A DNA stretch of 64,000 nt from Helichrysum umbraculigerum (taxonomy: Eukaryota > Streptophyta > Magnoliopsida > Asterales > Asteraceae): positions 263,846,250 through 263,910,249 of the forward strand of contig CATIUR010000001.1 of the NCBI GenBank assembly GCA_949592205.1, written 5' to 3'. Each line of letters begins with the position of its first letter. The first letter of the stretch is position 1. The notes under the pieces were generated by a model. It made no database searches. It saw only the letters and a list, made by a program, of their open reading frames with translations, and had not been told where the DNA came from. A program made the position numbers and the translations under genes. Shown piece by piece: positions 52,033 through 63,884 of this stretch.

Positions 52033-52466
52033 TTTTATTTTATTTTTTTGGCGAAAAACAATAAATAAATATACAGAAGAGACTTATTCAACAAAAGTTG
52101 AAATAAGTCATAAAAATACAACTGACTATGTGAACATCTCCTACACAAATGCTAACAAAAACAAAAGAGGGTGTGTACTGAGCAATCTGATACCCGAAAT
52201 GATCTAAACAATGAAATGTAACTCAGAGCCATAATACATGAAGAATGATAATGCTAAAAAGGACCATAAACCCATTAAATTCTTATGCTACAACACCTCC
52301 AAAAATGAATGTTCGAACGGTGTCGAATTTGTTTTGCTGATGTCTTTGAAATATTGAAAATCGATTGTGAGCTTTACTTCTTGTCGGAACCATTATCGGC
52401 ATCAACCAAGCCTTGAATAAAACTTTCAAATGTTTTCATTGCGCTTTCCTTTTTCTTCATGTTGAT
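52033..52466 (-). mobile_element. Retroposed fragment with 15-bp TSD
   Basis: CATATGTACCTTATT flanks it on both sides (52018-52032, 52467-52481). On the minus strand it runs to an A-rich tail (CGCCAAAAAAATAAAATAAA). A 28-codon frame (52460-52374: MKKKESAMKTFESFIQGLVD...) lies near its 5' end, then ~330 bp without coding. It is a 5'-truncated LINE or a retroposed mRNA end. Confidence 0.7.
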
Positions 52467-52481
52467 CATATGTACCTTATT

Positions 52482-54086
52482 AATAATTTAATATATCTGG
52501 TCATTCATTGCAATAACCATACGGGTTACTATACACACGTCAATAGGTACTATTAAACATTATGTTGCAAACACGTTAACATGTACGTGGTTTTATGTAA
52601 CTGTTGTTTTGATGACAAGTTACAATTTATAAGTAATAAGATGATAGTCTTATTATATATTACAAAAAGATACTATTAGTTGTAAATTATGATAGAAAAT
52701 AAATTGGATTTTCCAACGATTATAAAAAATATAAGTCAATAGCATATAATATGATATATTCTTTGTAAAAAAAACAAAAAAAGGTATCGTACTATGTAAT
52801 AGTGGAATTTACATCAAGAACTTCACTTGGATGAAAATCACCAATCCACGTAAAACAACGTTTTGCTGGTGAAAACTCGATGGGTTGACCCGATTCGAGA
52901 CCCATTTGACCCGGACCCGTTTAGACCCATCCTCCTAAACATTCGCATTTAGGCCCGGACCCATTTAGACTCAAACCCATATAGACCCGTAACCCGATCC
53001 GATCCGATCCATTCAGTTTGCCACTTATATCTAAAATGTAGTTGGAGTTAGTAAAATGATTGGATATTTATTAATATGATATAATTAATTAAAGTAAATC
53101 CATACGTACATCTTACTGTATACAAATTAAAATGCAATAAAGTAAATCCATTTAATTAAATCTATCTAATAACGAACATATTTTTATTGATCTATAATAA
53201 TTTGCGGATTCGATATGCTAACGTTGCCTACATAGTGTCATTCGATTCGATTTTGGTTAATTGTATCTATATAGTCTAAAACTATGACTTAGGTTTTCCT
53301 ATTAATAAACAGTAATAGTAATAGTATTTTAAGTTACTCTAAAATAGGTTTGTTATTTAAAATTATTATTGGATTATTGGATGGTTAATTTTACATATTT
53401 AATAAGAATGTTTATAAATTGATCAAATCTAAGTAATATGGAAGTATAGTTTATAGTTAGAATGTTTTATATCTTTTGCTTACAAACAAACAATAACAAT
53501 ACGATTCATATGAATAGTCACAATAATCTTTTATATTTAACTACGATATGATCACTAAATTAAACCTTTTTGTTGGGATATACTATTGAACAAATATTCC
53601 TATAACTCTAAATATTTAAATGTGATAAAATGAATTGGCATAACATTTATGTTCGTAAATAATATTTAAATTTAATTTTTATAATGCATAATTATATATA
53701 CCTTCTGTGTATGAGCTTTGTGTTAGTTTGTTAAACAATGAAATTGAGAAAATAGGCATAAAACAGCGTCAACAATTTAATTTAGCATATAAATAGAGAT
53801 TGCTAAATAGAAATACATCTATAAGATGAGAACACGACATATCGTATAGGTATAAACTACGGATTATTATGCATGTGTATCAATGCATAAAAAAAAGTCA
53901 ACATTTTGACGGATGAAATCAAGTTGAGTAATTAAAAAATCTACTTTTTGTTGAACTCAATATGCGGATCTGCCAAACGATTGTCATCATTAATATCATT
54001 GAAGTACTTTAATTTCGTTCTCTCTTGAACTTCATTAAGTCTTCCATGATTTGGTACGTAAGCCGCATCGTGTTATCAAGTAAACT
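52482..54086. other. AT-rich stretch with GACCCATTT-type repeats
   Basis: 52870-53010 has degenerate GACCCGTTTAGACCCAT words. The rest shows nothing recognisable. Confidence 0.5.
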
Positions 54087-54480
54087 TCAAATGTTGGCAT
54101 CATGATCCGCATGACACATTTCCAATAGACTTTTGCTTTCCTCTGAAACAAATAATATATACATATACATGATCAACAAACTCAAATAAGAATTAACTTT
54201 AAACTTTACATAATTTCGGAGAAAGTAATTTATATATAAGTGGAACAACGATAAATATAAAACTGTATAATACAAATATAACATGATACTAATCAAACTG
54301 ACTTGGTATGAAGTATATTTATAACGGTTAATTGCGAATAAAAAAATGATTAACCTAAAATGATACGCATGACAAACTGATCATCTTTCAAAGCTTTAAT
54401 CAAATCATGGATTTTCATTTCATGAATTCTGTACAATATGTCGGGCCTGTTACCTCCAACATTGTTACGTCTTTGGTGCA
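54087..54480 (-). pseudogene. Exon-like fragments, unknown gene
   Basis: On the minus strand 54480-54354 reads GNRPDILYRIHEMKIHDLIK then ALKDDQFVMRIILG, followed by a GTTAATC donor-like site. About 200 bp on, after an acceptor-like TTTCAG, 54144-54090 reads EESKSLLEMCHADHDANI then a stop. The exon-intron-exon look suggests a captured gene piece. I do not recognise the family. Confidence 0.35.
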
Positions 54481-54965
54481 GCCATAGTGGTATCTTGTTT
54501 TTTGAAAAATTGTGCGTGTGTTCTTTAACAAAATAAATAAATGACGCTTAAATGATTTTAAAATCCAGTCACGATTTACAAAAATGTTGAATTGATATTG
54601 ATTTGAGAAATAAAAGGTAATCCGTAACCGATTTACCCTAGAGTGTATTGGGTCATAATGGGATTGTTAATGGTGGTTGGGCTTCATATAAAATGGATTT
54701 TACAATTAAATACCGGCCTATTACTTAATTGTTTTTTTTTTTCGGATTGGGCTACCCAAAAAATAATTCTTTATTGATTTATTTTCTTGTTAGTTACGTG
54801 TAGGTTCCAAGTTTTGCTTGGGAGAATTAGTTTATGCTAATCATTACTCATATATACATAAAACAGTTACATCCATTTATTATACAACAGAACCATCATT
54901 ACTAATACTCCTAACACACTATCAAACTTTTTATCTTGGGTTTATTGTTTCGTTATGTATTAAAC

Positions 54966-55205
54966 GTTACACATTTTACTATTGTATGAGCCGAACTTTG
55001 AAAACTTCTATTGTATGTATTGAACTTGTAAATATCATTTATTGTATGTAAACTTTCCTTTTTGGGTAAGGCCAAAATAGGAAAGTTTCGTCTTTTGACC
55101 TTACCCAAAAAGGAAAATTTACATACAATAGACGATATTTACAAATTTAGTACATACAATAGAACAAATGAAAGTATGTCTTATATAATAGTAAAAAATG
55201 TAAAC
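54966..55205. repeat. Large imperfect inverted repeat
   Basis: Arms of about 105 bp (54966-55072 and 55095-55203) around a ~22-bp centre. The inner part is best conserved (TTTTCCTTTTTGGGTAAGG-type sequence in both arms). TATTGTATG words recur in each arm. Fold-back element or MITE; no TSD fixed. Confidence 0.75.
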
Positions 55206-55627
55206 AAATGCTAAATTAACCCTTTTATCTTCTCTCTAAACAAAGGCTAAATTAACTCTATAATCTTAAAAACTTTACCTCTAAATTTACTAATGTCATT
55301 GAAGATTATTATTATTATTGTTATTGTTTATTTTTAATAAAGAATTAACAATGTGTATTATTATAAAAATGAAATTTATTTTAATATTATTATTACGTAA
55401 TATTTTGTTATAGCAAAAAAAAAGGGTTTAAAGTTGTGTATTTTGATAAAATATAAAAAAAATCAATCAAATATTTAATAAGTCCCGATATACATATATA
55501 TTGTTATGATGATCACAACAACCATTAACATATTCCTTGATCTTCTTCTGATTTATTTCCTCCATTATATCCAAAATATTTTTAAGCGTGGTGATCGTTA
55601 TATAGCATCAAATAACAAAAAAAAAAA

Positions 55628-55804
55628 ATGAAAGATCTTTCTATAACCTTTGGTTCTGCAAGGAAAAGGAAAAAGCGTAGTAGTATTAAAAATGAAAAAA
55701 CATCAGGAAGAAAAGATGTTCCTCAGAAGATTCATGTTGAACGGACAATGCATTTGCCAGTTACGAGTTTTGACCTTTCAATTTTTTTTTTTAATTGTTG
55801 TTAA
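55628..55804 (+). pseudogene. 58-codon frame, possible captured exon
   Basis: Starts MKDLSITFGSARKRKKRSS, basic, then RKDVPQKIHVERTMHLPV, and runs into a T-rich tract and stop. Composition is gene-like against its surroundings. Family not recognised. It is about 1.4 kb upstream of, and co-oriented with, the Helitron 3' end at 57172. Confidence 0.3.
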
Positions 55805-56078
55805 TTTAATTGAATTAATTGAATTGGTAAATGCGAATGTTTCTGTCTAGGTTTTTAAGTTTATTTGAAATTGAAATTTGAAATTAAACAAAATTTGAGA
55901 TTAGTTAGGAGGGTTATTAATATCTTTTTAGGTAGAAGATTATGATGTCAGCAAATAAACGGATGGATATATCTTCATGTTGACTTTCTAAATAGATGGT
56001 CAGGATTTCTTCATTCAAAATTTAGTCAAAGATTTTCTATATTTTATACTTTCTTATTATAAATAGAGTAGAAGAGTA

Positions 56079-56079
56079 G

Positions 56080-56141
<62 letters not shown>

Positions 56142-56166
56142 CATCATCATCATTATTATTATTATT
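56079..56166. repeat. ATT/ATC microsatellite
   Basis: ATT units with a short ATC block. Confidence 0.95.
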
Positions 56167-56403
56167 AATATTATCATTATTATTTTAATGAACTCATACA
56201 ACCCACTACGAATATATACATTTTTCCACGAATATTTACATACGTTCACCCCTATACTTGAACCCACAATCTCGTAGTTGTAAGTTCATTTCGATACTGC
56301 TAGACCAATGACCCTTTTGTCATATTACTATTTATGTAGTTATTGTCATTGGCATTAAAAATAAAAAATGGTAATATATCTTTTATCTTATACATTATAA
56401 GAA

Positions 56404-56854
56404 GGGTAAATGGCGCAGATCGGCAACGAACTTTCCTTTTTTGTCGAGTTAGGGTATGAACCCAATTTATTATACAGGTCGGTAACGAACTTTCAAAAAA
56501 AAGTTCGAGTTAGGTAACGAACTTTTTTTTCACCTAACTCAAAAAGTTCGTTACCTAACTCGAAACATAATTTGAAAGTTTGTTACCTAACTCGATACAT
56601 AATTCGAAATTTTGTTACCTAATTCGAAACATATATTGGACACGAACTTTCGAATTATGTTTCGAGTTAGGTAACAAACTTTCAGATTATGTTTCGAGTT
56701 AGGTAACGAACTTTTCGTGTTATATGAAAAAAAAAGTTCGTTACCTAACTCGAAACATAATTTGAAAGTTCGTTACCGACCTGTATAATAAATTGGGTTC
56801 ATACCCTAACTCGGCAAAAAGGGAAAGTTCGTTGCCGATCTGCGCCATTAACCC
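56404..56854. mobile_element. MULE-type MITE with 9-bp TSD
   Basis: A perfect 9-bp TSD TTATAAGAA (56395-56403, 56855-56863) flanks 451 bp. The termini are long inverted repeats of over 100 bp, starting GGGTAAATGGCGCAGATCGG and (right end, complement) GGGTTAATGGCGCAGATCGG. The interior is built from about eight copies, in both orientations, of GAGTTAGGTAACGAACTTT. The 9-bp duplication and long inverted ends point to Mutator-like transposase. No coding capacity. Confidence 0.9.
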
Positions 56855-57129
56855 TTATAAGAAACATCTTGGAAGAATAATAGCTATTAGATGAGGATCA
56901 ACAATAAAGATCGAACTCTTAATTCAAATAATGACATACTTAATCCCAATTTTATGTGATTAAAAGACTAATATACAATTCTATATTTACAATAAAAATC
57001 CTTTATTTTTTCTTAATTGTAGATCACCCTTCCAAATATTATATAAAAACTTAAATATAATAATACTTCATAATTTATTGTATAATTCAAACTCTTCCTT
57101 CAATTTTCTCTATTTTTCCTTAAATATCT

Positions 57130-57172
57130 TTATTTTTTTACGATCCCGCGAATTTCGCGGGTCTTGAACTAG
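57130..57172 (+). mobile_element. Helitron 3' terminus
   Basis: Hairpin CCCGCGA, ATT, TCGCGGG (57145-57161), then TCTTGAA and CTAG (57169-57172) before T. The 5' end was not found. Confidence 0.7.
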
Positions 57173-57199
57173 TGATAATAATATAATAATTATATAATA

Positions 57200-57230
57200 C
57201 TAGTATTTTGCCCGCGCAATGTATCGGCGA
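57200..57230 (-). mobile_element. Possible Helitron 3' terminus, minus strand
   Basis: The minus strand reads CGCGGGCAAAATA then CTAG (57203-57200). The hairpin is degenerate. It faces the terminus at 57172, 27 bp away. Confidence 0.4.
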
Positions 57231-58021
57231 TAATAGATTTTACTCACAGTAGGTTAGTTCAATACTTCAATGACATGTCGTACTTGAGTTTTTAGTAAAA
57301 CAATAATGCTATATTAATTTGACGTTATTTTATGTACAATTAAATTCAAATGATTCTATTTGGCAGTGATAATTTTCGACACAACTTGAAACTTTACACA
57401 GAAATAAATGAGGAAGAATTGTATTCTCAAGTCTTAACCTGCCGACTGACTTAATGTATCTTATTGGTTTGAGTTTAGGTCCAGATCAACGGGTTGACCG
57501 GTCAACCAACACCATGTATGTGTATTTAGACTGGTTATTTTTTGACCCGTTAACCCATTTATCAAATTATTTGGGTTTGGATTGTAATTTTTTTACCTGC
57601 AAACCTAACTCGACCCACATTGCAATCCCTAATTATAATTATTGAAATTTAGCTAAAATCAAGATACAATATCTAATATAACTATAAAATGTTTTTAGTT
57701 ATGCATTTGACTTTGTATAAAATAATATAGTAATTTGTACTTTTATTTTTCAAATCAAATGGTCAAATATTTTATATAGCAATTATATATTAACTTTTAT
57801 AATCACTTGAATTCACTTTAAATGTTTAAGTGTAAAAAGTAAATAAATTTTAAGTATCTTTTTTCTTATAGTTTAAAATTTGGTAACAAATTCTTTATAT
57901 GTCAGAATAAAAGAAGTGAGCTATAATTCGTAAATAATATATGATTTTTCATTAGTGGTGGAGATTAGCAAGTGCTGTATGTGGCAGTGCACAGGGCCAC
58001 CAATTTTTAGGGCCTCCGAAT
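57231..58021. other. AT-rich stretch without recognisable gene
   Basis: Includes a GGGTTGACCGGTCAACC palindrome at about 57490-57506. The final ~14 bp (AGGGCCTCCGAATT) recur near 8845. Confidence 0.4.
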
Positions 58022-58487
58022 TGTAACATCCGCCCTAAATGTCTAGTGGTAACCGGTAATTTTCTTAAATTTAAAAATTATTTATTTAAATGTGTTAGAA
58101 ATAATTTTATATTATTTGTTTTAATTGTGAAAATTAGGTATAAGGCCAAATAACTTATTGTGACTAGTAAATTGTTGCTTGTATTAAATTATTATAGTTG
58201 ACGGTAAAATAAAATAATTGGTCCCGCAAATGTTTTTTTTTAGGTTCCAGACAATAGGATTAGAAGGGGAATGAAATTAATTAGATTTTGGGGTCGGTTA
58301 AGGGATGGGCCGACATATCCCTACCTTCCCAAATTTCTTATGTTATTATTTCTTCCTTATGTTAACTTGAGAACCATCAAGAAATCATAAAAAAATTAAA
58401 GACCATAATTATTTGGGTGATTTGATTACTTGTATCAGCTTCCTTATTCTCACATCTCTACTCCTTTTAATTGTAAGTGTTTATTGC

Positions 58488-58534
<47 letters not shown>

Positions 58535-60045
58535 TTGGTGTTATGAACTAGGTTAGAACTTGTTGAAATTGTATGAAATAGAAGTTGATAATTGATGTTA
58601 ATAGGTAATATGATGTTGATAGATGTTATTTGATGTAAGAAACTGGTTTGTGAAGCTGGATTTAGTGTTAGGGGTTGTATGTTCGGATGAAGTTTCTGCA
58701 GAAACTTGCAGGTTACAGAACCATTAAAGGTCGCAACGCGACCTAGAACAAATCGCCACGCGATTTGATAATAATGGCGACACGATTATGAAAATGAATG
58801 GCGACACGATTATATGAGCGTAGCGACGTGATTCCACCTCCTTAGCGACACGATTTTTAGTTTAACAGCCTAGTTTCAATATTTTCTGTTTGATCATTGT
58901 ATGCTAATTGTATATTGTTTAGATATTATCATCATGCTATTATATGATGATATATATGATGAATTTAGAACCTACAAAAAAAATATATATATATATATAT
59001 ATATTGCCTAATCATGAATGATACAAATTTTGAAATGGGTTTAGTGATTTGTAAACTGGTATGATTATTACTTAACTTGTACTATGAATGGTTTTATTAG
59101 AATTCAAGTATGTATGTCGTTAAGTGTTGCATTTGTTTTATAATGTAATACTTATGTTGTTTGATGTGTTATATATATATATTTGAGTTATATTCTACCA
59201 ATTTTGAGACAAATGACTAAGTTGCAGTTGTTATGTTCTCAGATCAACAGAAGACTCAGTAATATAAGATTTCTGGGTTTTGGGACTGAGACATTCAAGT
59301 GAGTGGACTTGTACTCTCAGTGTAATTTGGTTGTAACATGTTTGGTTACATCGAGTAGACGTAGGTTTTACTGTTGATAGACTATTGTCTTATATGATTT
59401 CCATGATGATTATGGAATATGTGATTATGTGATACATAGAGGTCAACTGCGATTGGGCTTAGTTGCTATAGGTTAGTCAACATGAGATTTGTGAACATTT
59501 GTTATGAATTAGATTCCATGTTGAGTAAAGATAGCAATGAGCCATCGGTAAACCACTGTGTTGGCCTGCAGTTGGTTATAAGTGTTGCTTGGTGGGCCAC
59601 CACGGCTGAGGGCGCCACAAGGCCCACCGATCCTCTGTGATGATTATGTGTTTACGTGTTATTTGCTGTAAACAGATATTGTTATGCTAAGTTAGACTGT
59701 TAATACATGTCTATTCACTTAGCTTCGTGCTAATCCCCCACATTACTTCTTGCAGGTTATGATTAATATTTGGGGCTGGGCAAGAAGTTGACTTGGATGG
59801 AATGTTTGATCACGTGCTCACTCTGATATTCCTTTTGGACTAGTTATAACATGTTTTGAATTATATAATACCCATTTTGAGATACTCGGTTTAGTATAAA
59901 TATATCGGTTATGTATCATGTTTTGAAACAGTATGACTTTTGTTATGTAAATATTTTATGATGTAAATTAATAATATGTCTTGTATTCTACGCTTCTGAT
60001 ATTAAAAAAATAAAATAATGTGTTCCAAATTGAGGGGTGTTTTAA
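58022..60045 (+). mobile_element. 5' LTR of a decayed Gypsy element
   Basis: It starts TGTAACATCCGCCC and ends GAGGGGTGTTTTA, just before a primer-binding site. Contains an AT microsatellite (58492-58531), array E (58729-58857), a TA run (58979-59005), and the hairpin TTAGC/GCTAA (59719-59733) followed by GCAGGT (59752-59757). Confidence 0.75.
58729..58857. repeat. Palindromic word array E (TCGC...GCGA type)
   Basis: GGTCGCAACGCGACC (58729-58743) and AATCGCCACGCGATT (58751-58765) are 15-bp palindromes; four looser GGCGACACGATTA or AGCGACGTGATTC words follow. The 15-bp form closely resembles words of array C in the unrelated Copia LTR. Confidence 0.88.
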
Positions 60046-60047
60046 GT

Positions 60048-60059
60048 TGGTATCAGAGC
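60048..60059 (+). other. Primer-binding site of decayed Gypsy
   Basis: TGGTATCAGAGC, initiator tRNA-Met type. Confidence 0.88.
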
Positions 60060-60221
60060 ATAGGTTTGGGTGAATTGGACATTGGTAAGGTGTCCAATCC
60101 CAAATCTATTTGTGATAAGTCAAACATTCCAGATTGTGGGATTTAGTTACAGTATGAGAATTTGTTAGTATGTTAGGTACTAACAATTAACGAGTTGTGA
60201 GCTGTTGTTTCGGATACAGAT

Positions 60222-62130
60222 ATGGCAGATAATGAACACCCGACCAACACTCTCAACAATGCCTTTAGAACTAATGTCCCTCCTCCGGAGATTCATAATG
60301 ATAGACTTTGACAGTTTGGTACTTCATTTACAGCAGAGGAGGAAACTGACAGGAATGAGTATATCTTGCAATTAGAAGATGAGTTGCAGGAGCTTCGTGG
60401 ATTTAAACAGAGAAATTTAGATGCTGGATCTTCACAGCAGTTTTCTCAGTCACATCCGGTTATGAGTAGTATTCCACCTCCTGTGGTATCATCTTCACAG
60501 ATTTTGATATCTTTTTCATCCTATTACCAGCAGCAACCTTATGGTACAACTCATCAAACTTCAGTTCCTTTTTCATCTTCTGGACCTTACAGTTATCAAT
60601 TACCAGTGTTTCCACCATTACCTCAGCAGCAGCAAAAGGTTTGTTCTTTTAAAACCTTTATGGCAAGTAAACCATCAGAATATTCTGGTAGCAGTAATCC
60701 TTCTGTTACTTTGGATTGGTTGAGAGATGTGGAAAGAAAATTTGAGGTTTGCAGATGTGAAGAAGAAGTTAAAGTCCCGTATGTTGTTCAACTTTTGAAA
60801 GGATAGACTATGACTTGGTGGGATTCTATCACTGCAACTTTGACTCCTCAACAGAAAGAATCTATCCGAAGGTCAGATTTTCATAATGAGATGTGTAAGC
60901 AATTTTGTTCTGAGTTTGACATGTCTCGAATCAGGAGAGAGTTTATGGAATTACATATGACTGATCAAATGTCGATTGATGAATTTATTACCCAGTTTTC
61001 TGAGAAGTTAAGATTTGTTCAACAGTGAGTTCCGGATGATAAAACTAAAGTTAATCATTTTGTTGGGACTTTACCTCCCCACTATCGTACGACTGTGAGA
61101 TTAGCAGGTTCTCTTCCTCATGCTTTTAATTTAGCTCGTGCTGTAGATAGTGACATACGAGCTCGAACTTTATAAAACAAAGAGAGATATTTGCAACGAT
61201 CCAAAAGTGATACTTCTGGGAAAGGTAAACATAGAGGGCAAAGTCAACAGCAAAATAAGGGAACGAATACCAGTAGTGGTTCAGTTGACAGATCTTGGGG
61301 CAGTAAATGTAAATCTAAACATTCTGGACCATGTACATTACAGACCTCTAGGTGTCTTAAATGTGGGGTATTTGGACATGCTGCGAAAGATTGTACTTAC
61401 CCTAATAATGTTTGTTGGAATTGTCATAAAGAAGGTCATCGAGCAGGAAACTGTCCAGAGGCTAGGAGACAAGGAACGAGTATGGTCGGTGATTCATCAT
61501 CTTCAGCTGCTGGTAGAGCCTTTCAGATGACTGTTGATGAGGCTGTTCATACTGATGATGTCATTACTGGTACTTTTCTCATTAATTCTGTACCAGCACG
61601 TGTATTATTTGACTCTGGAGCAAATTGCTCATTTATAGCTGTAGATATCCGTGATAAGTTGAAATTGACTCCTTCTGTGATTGCTAACCCTTTGGAGGTT
61701 GAAATAGCTTATGGTAAAATTGTTCATGTTACCACATTGGTAACTGGAGCTAGAATATTAATAGAGGGTTATAATTCTCCGGTTTCTTTCTTATTAATGC
61801 CAATCCCGGGTTTTGATGCGGTTCTTGGTATGGATTGGTTGAGTCATAATAAAGCTAGTATTGAGTGCTATAAAAAGATAATAAAAATCCCTATCTCTGA
61901 TGAGTCATATGTCATGGCTCGAGGGGAACGGGAGAAGGGTAATATTCCTTTGATTTCTGTGATGAAAGCTAGAAAATCTCTAGCTAAGGGTTGTGATTCT
62001 TATCTGACTTATGTGATTGATGATAAACTAGAAAAGAAATCTGTTTCTGATATCCGGGTGGTTTCTGAATACCCGGAAGTGTTTCCTGATGAATTGTCTG
62101 GCTTACCCCCTTGTCGCGCTCCTATCGGTC
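60222..62130 (+). pseudogene. Gypsy gag and protease, broken and truncated
   Basis: ATG at 60222 opens a Gag frame interrupted by at least four in-frame stops (about 60309, 60804, 61026 and 61174). Recognisable parts: the Gag core (FKTFMASKPSEYSG, WWDSITATLTPQQ), two zinc knuckles CLKCGVFGHAAKDC and CWNCHKEGHRAGNC, protease VLFDSGANCSFIA, VLGMDWLSHNKASIECY, and YPEVFPDELSGLPP, the usual bridge to RT. RT, RNase H and integrase are missing: similarity stops at ~62120. The element is dead. Its proteins differ clearly from those of the young Gypsy at 37125. Confidence 0.88.
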
Positions 62131-62930
62131 GGTCGGATTTGACTCCGGTCGTTGTTCCAACAGCAATAGAGGCGGCAGACAGTGAGTTTTAAACTTATAT
62201 GAGCTGGGGCTCAAACTATAAGTACTACCTACCTTGGGAGCAAGCAGTAAGTATAACTCGAGGTCGTTCTTTAATCGGAGTGAATTGAAATGAAGCAAGT
62301 CACCAAAGATTATGGTCGCAATTAGGATGAGGGTAGGTAGATAGATTTTGGATTGATTTGGTTTTCTAATTTTCCTAAGTGCAGTAAAGTAAATAACAGA
62401 GATAAGAGATAGGGAATAAGCAGACAGGTAGAGATGTGATTGCTGAAACTTAGATAATTAGGGTTTCGGGATGATGTTCATTATAAATTTGATTGGAGAT
62501 TTACCAGATAAATAATAGATATACTTTCGGTGTAAACACTATGACCCTACGTTCAGGTGAAACCCTAGAAACATATGTCACTGGAATCCTAGGCTATCAT
62601 GATTCTGATCAGATCAGCCTATTTTCAAACCCCCTGAACTTTTGCTTGAATAAGACAAAGTCACCCTTGATTTATCTAGGGAGCAGGCATAAGGCAACAG
62701 ACCGCAATTGTATTTACTGACCTTTCTTAACACCTAATCGTCTATTTACTTTTATCATGGCAAATACTGATTGTATCCTATGTATGTTAAACTATTGGTC
62801 TGATTAGGGTTTTGCATGTCTAGGTATTATAATTGACACTACCCTGTATTGTATCTGTTGAAGCACATACTTATCCATCGTAAATATAGACCCTCCTTTA
62901 CATTTAGGCGTTCATCCCTAGGAATAATCA

Positions 62931-63080
62931 CGGTGTACAGGGCAATTAGGCATTTCCACAGTGTTCCAAACCCTAGATGTACTAACGGTGTACTGGGCAT
63001 TTAAGCATTTCCACAGTGTTCCAGATCTTAGGTGTACTGACGGTGTACAGTGCAACAAGCATTTCCACAGCTTTGATTCC
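62931..63080. repeat. Three tandem 55-bp units
   Basis: CGGTGTACAG, GCATTTCCACAGTGTTCCA and TAGATGTACT-like blocks repeat with period 55 (starts 62931, 62986, 63041). Confidence 0.88.
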
Positions 63081-63797
63081 TAGACCACAGTTCTAGAAGG
63101 GTCACTTCTAGGTAATCCACGATGAAACAGTCCATGGCATTTCCTTAGCTTCCACGTATTTGTACTCCACACGAGGTGTTTCCAACGCTATACGAAGTAC
63201 CGTGCCTTTTAAAGGAAAGTTCATAGTTTCATACTGTAACTGGAGATAACTGCATATTCATAGTATTAGGGTTGATCAGATCCTATCCTAGGGCAAAAGT
63301 CACGTGAAAGTCTGGAAAGGGTGATGAGAGACTAGATCTATATTCAGGATAAGATTAACCAGATACACAGTATAACAATTTCCAATCGTATAAATGAGAT
63401 GTTAATTTAACATCATCCCTACTCCTAATATCTACATTTCAACAATCACAATATTAAACTACTTAATAAACATGGCAATATGTAGAATACAAACTGAAAT
63501 AACATAAAGCACAAGCATTATAACAGTAAGTAAAGTTTAGATATCACCGGGAATACAGCAGTGTAATACTGAGGATTACAAATAGTCTGAACTTGAAAAA
63601 CTCGTTACAACAAGATTACCAAGCTAAACCTTCCTCTAGACTCGAACCGTAAGCTCAACCCTAACATTTCTCCTCTAACTCCTAAGAGTAGTGCTAGAAA
63701 GAGAAAGTTAGATCGAGAAAGTGAAAGAAAGAGAGAAATGAGAAATGTGTGAGAATGTGAAAGTGTGTTGAGGTGTGTGGAATGAGGAGGTTGGTAT

Positions 63798-63812
63798 CCC
63801 TATTTATAGGCA
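63798..63812 (-). promoter_or_regulatory. LTR TATA box
   Basis: CCTATAAATAGGG on the minus strand, 75 bp downstream of array F and ahead of a CT/CA-rich leader. Confidence 0.6.
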
Positions 63813-63884
63813 AAGCTCAAAATCACACGTACAACTCGCGAAACAGCACGTACAAGCAAACGAAGTAGCAGATGGGTTGCAGGG

